Positions 22,678 to 23,899 of a DNA stretch of 23,899 bases are shown in pieces. Under the pieces are notes generated by a model, which was not told where the DNA came from, ran no database searches, and was given only the letters and a program-made list of their open reading frames with translations. The stretch is from a virus. The stretch is from the IMG/VR virus record IMGVR_UViG_3300017516_000033, positions 1-23,899 of that record. One strand, 5' to 3'. Each line of letters starts with the position of its first letter. Position 1 is the first letter of the stretch. Both the position numbers and the translations under genes were made by a program.

Positions 22678-23724
22678 ATGACAAACAACAAAGATTTATT
22701 TAAGCAAGCTATTGCTGAAGCAAAGTCTGTACGCGAAGCTGCTATTACAAATGCAAAAGATGCTTTAGAAGAGACTGTAACACCTCACTTAAAAGACATG
22801 TTAGCTACCAAACTTCAAGAAATGAACGACGACGACATGGAAGAGGAGGTAGATGATCAACAAATGCATGATGACGATGATCACGAAATTGAGGATGACT
22901 CAGAACAATCTGATGACGAGATGGAAGATCATGAGGAAGAAGAAGAAGTTGAGGATATGTCTGTTGAGCAGTTAAAAGACCTTATTAAAGACATAGTTGC
23001 TCAAGAAATGGGTGAAGAAGAGTCAGAAGAAGAAATCGATGGTCAAGATATGGTGGATTCTGAAGACGAGGAACAAGAAGAAATTGACTTAGACGAACTA
23101 CTTTCTGAACTAGATCAAGAGGTAGAAGAAGGTAGTGCAAACAAAATGAAAAAAGATGAGATGGAAGAAGGCCATTTCAGCGGAGACCAAAGTGATATAG
23201 CAGGAGCTGCTGGAGGACTGGACAACATCGTTAAAGCTTTTGAAAAACTTCTTAAAAAAGGAGGACAAGTAGGCAAAAAAGCTCAAAAAGAACTAGAGCA
23301 ACTAGCTGCTGCAAACGCTAGTGTTCGAGGATCAAAGGGCTCTTCTATGTTTGAAAGCAAAAGTCAATTAAAAGAAGCTGTTAAAACTATTAAGAAGCTA
23401 CGAACTGAATTAAATGAAGTTAATGTATTTAATGCAAAACTACTTTATTTAAATAAAATTTTAAAAGCTTCAAATCTAAAAGAAAGTCAAAAGGTTAATA
23501 TTATTGCAGCATTTGATAATGCTGAGACAGTAAAAGAAGCAAAACTAATCTACAACACAGTTCGTGAGAATACATCTAAATCTAAAGACAAAAACAACAG
23601 AGTTTTAGAATCTAGATTAGGAAGAGCTTCTAAACCAACAGGTACAACTGCTACAAAGCCTAATACAATTACAGAATCATCACAGACTGTAAAAAGAATG
23701 CAGAAATTAGCAGGAATAATTTAA
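22678..23724 (+). CDS. 22: prohead core scaffold protein (T4 gp22-like)
   Basis: A 348-residue scaffold around which gp23 assembles and which gp21 later degrades. The N-terminus MTNNKDLFKQAIAEAKSVRE, followed by ALEETVTPHLKDMLATKLQE, is a recognisable gp22 signature. Residues about 50-155 are extremely acidic (runs of Asp/Glu such as MEEEVDDQQMHDDDDHE), as in other phage scaffolds. The C-terminal half is helical (QLKEAVKTIKKLRTELNEVN, ASNLKESQKVNIIAAFDNAE) and ends TVKRMQKLAGII. It is slightly longer than T4 gp22 (269). Arg codons are partly CGN, unlike the AGA-dominated upstream genes. It lies behind its own terminator-promoter-leader region and is followed by gp23 after 26 bases. Confidence 0.93.
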   Translation: MTNNKDLFKQAIAEAKSVREAAITNAKDALEETVTPHLKDMLATKLQEMNDDDMEEEVDDQQMHDDDDHEIEDDSEQSDDEMEDHEEEEEVEDMSVEQLKDLIKDIVAQEMGEEESEEEIDGQDMVDSEDEEQEEIDLDELLSELDQEVEEGSANKMKKDEMEEGHFSGDQSDIAGAAGGLDNIVKAFEKLLKKGGQVGKKAQKELEQLAAANASVRGSKGSSMFESKSQLKEAVKTIKKLRTELNEVNVFNAKLLYLNKILKASNLKESQKVNIIAAFDNAETVKEAKLIYNTVRENTSKSKDKNNRVLESRLGRASKPTGTTATKPNTITESSQTVKRMQKLAGII

Positions 23725-23750
23725 TAAAAATTTAAATAACACAATTAAAC

Positions 23751-23899
23751 ATGGAAATTAATAATTTACTTGAAGGCTCAAACGACTACAAAAGCGTAAT
23801 GAAAGACGCTGAGCGTTTAGCTGGAAAATGGCAAAAATCTGGTCTTTTAGAAGGTATTTCTAACGAGATCGAGAAAAACAACATGGCTACGATTTTAGA
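23751..23899 (+). CDS. 23: major capsid protein (T4 gp23-like), N-terminal fragment, cut by window end
   Basis: The 49 complete codons from ATG 23751 read MEINNLLEGSNDYKSVMKDA, then ERLAGKWQKSGLLEGISNEI and EKNNMATIL. The segment SGLLEG...NMATIL matches the N-terminal region of T4-type gp23, in which a propeptide is removed by gp21 after a Glu. The exact cleavage site lies beyond what can be judged here. Gene order after gp22 fixes the identity. The frame is open to the last base and the gene continues outside the window. No strong Shine-Dalgarno precedes the ATG (AACACAATTAAAC). Confidence 0.92.
   Translation, partial: MEINNLLEGSNDYKSVMKDAERLAGKWQKSGLLEGISNEIEKNNMATIL

Noticed and set aside
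22678-23130. Acidic Glu/Asp codon runs as tandem DNA repeats
   Set aside because: They are low-complexity coding sequence of the scaffold's acidic region, without regular repeat units.

Overview
The window is a 23.9 kb piece of a T4-like (Straboviridae-like) myovirus genome, probably from a marine phage. All convincing genes lie on the + strand. They are packed almost end to end, with many 1, 4 or 8 base overlaps, and base composition is strongly AT-rich. The T4 head block is present in canonical order: large terminase (gp17), portal (gp20), three head genes where T4 has 67/68, prohead protease (gp21), prohead core/scaffold (gp22), and the first 49 codons of the major capsid protein (gp23), cut off by the window end. 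Start codons are mostly preceded by A/T-rich sequence with no clear Shine-Dalgarno. This fits a Bacteroidota/Flavobacteriia host, but that is an inference and there is no host marker gene here.

Layout. 26-1246: three small accessory or virion-type genes (a GGSK..YYVYV / GYWSCRL protein, a small cupin-like protein, an unknown). 1356-3070: a DNA primase overlapping a RecB/Cas4-type PD-(D/E)XK nuclease. 3142-7578: an enzyme block made of a polymerase-beta-type nucleotidyltransferase (NTase), a large protein combining a second pol-beta NTase, a HIGH-type nucleotidyltransferase and a HExxH zincin, a second small HExxH zincin, a HAD phosphatase and a zinc-ribbon protein. 7619-13598: small conserved phage genes (coiled-coil membrane protein, an intein-interrupted protein, Cys-rich protein, GNAT acetyltransferase, several unknowns, a Dps/ferritin-like DUF5856-type protein). 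13598-23899: DNA packaging and head morphogenesis.

Main discoveries. (1) A 304-residue intein (8445-9356) splits a conserved phage motif (YETWP / SAYASG) in the gene at 7959-9554. Splicing would leave a 227-residue host protein. (2) The protein at 4084-6105 appears to fuse three unrelated enzyme folds. (3) Many otherwise unrelated proteins start with a similar short amphipathic helix ending in a hydrophobic-x-Glu motif, as in T4 capsid-targeting peptides cut by gp21. They may be co-packaged in the head. (4) A one-base frameshift seems to separate MKIIKEV from LNEGG... in the small gene at 22217-22484. (5) Six intergenic sites carry [CA]TATTTAT[AT] just upstream of genes and are candidate phage-specific (late) promoter elements. 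(6) gp22/gp23 are set apart by a strong intrinsic terminator and a structured leader.

How the genes work together: gp20 nucleates the prohead, gp22 and associated core proteins scaffold gp23, gp21 cleaves core and targeting peptides, and gp17 packages DNA through gp20. The primase and nuclease belong to replication/recombination. The NTase, zincin and HAD genes look like a nucleotide- or protein-modifying accessory set of unknown target. No tRNA, rRNA, CRISPR array, insertion sequence or recognisable small terminase was found, and no gap between genes exceeds 300 bases. All family assignments are from motif reading and memory, without database searches.
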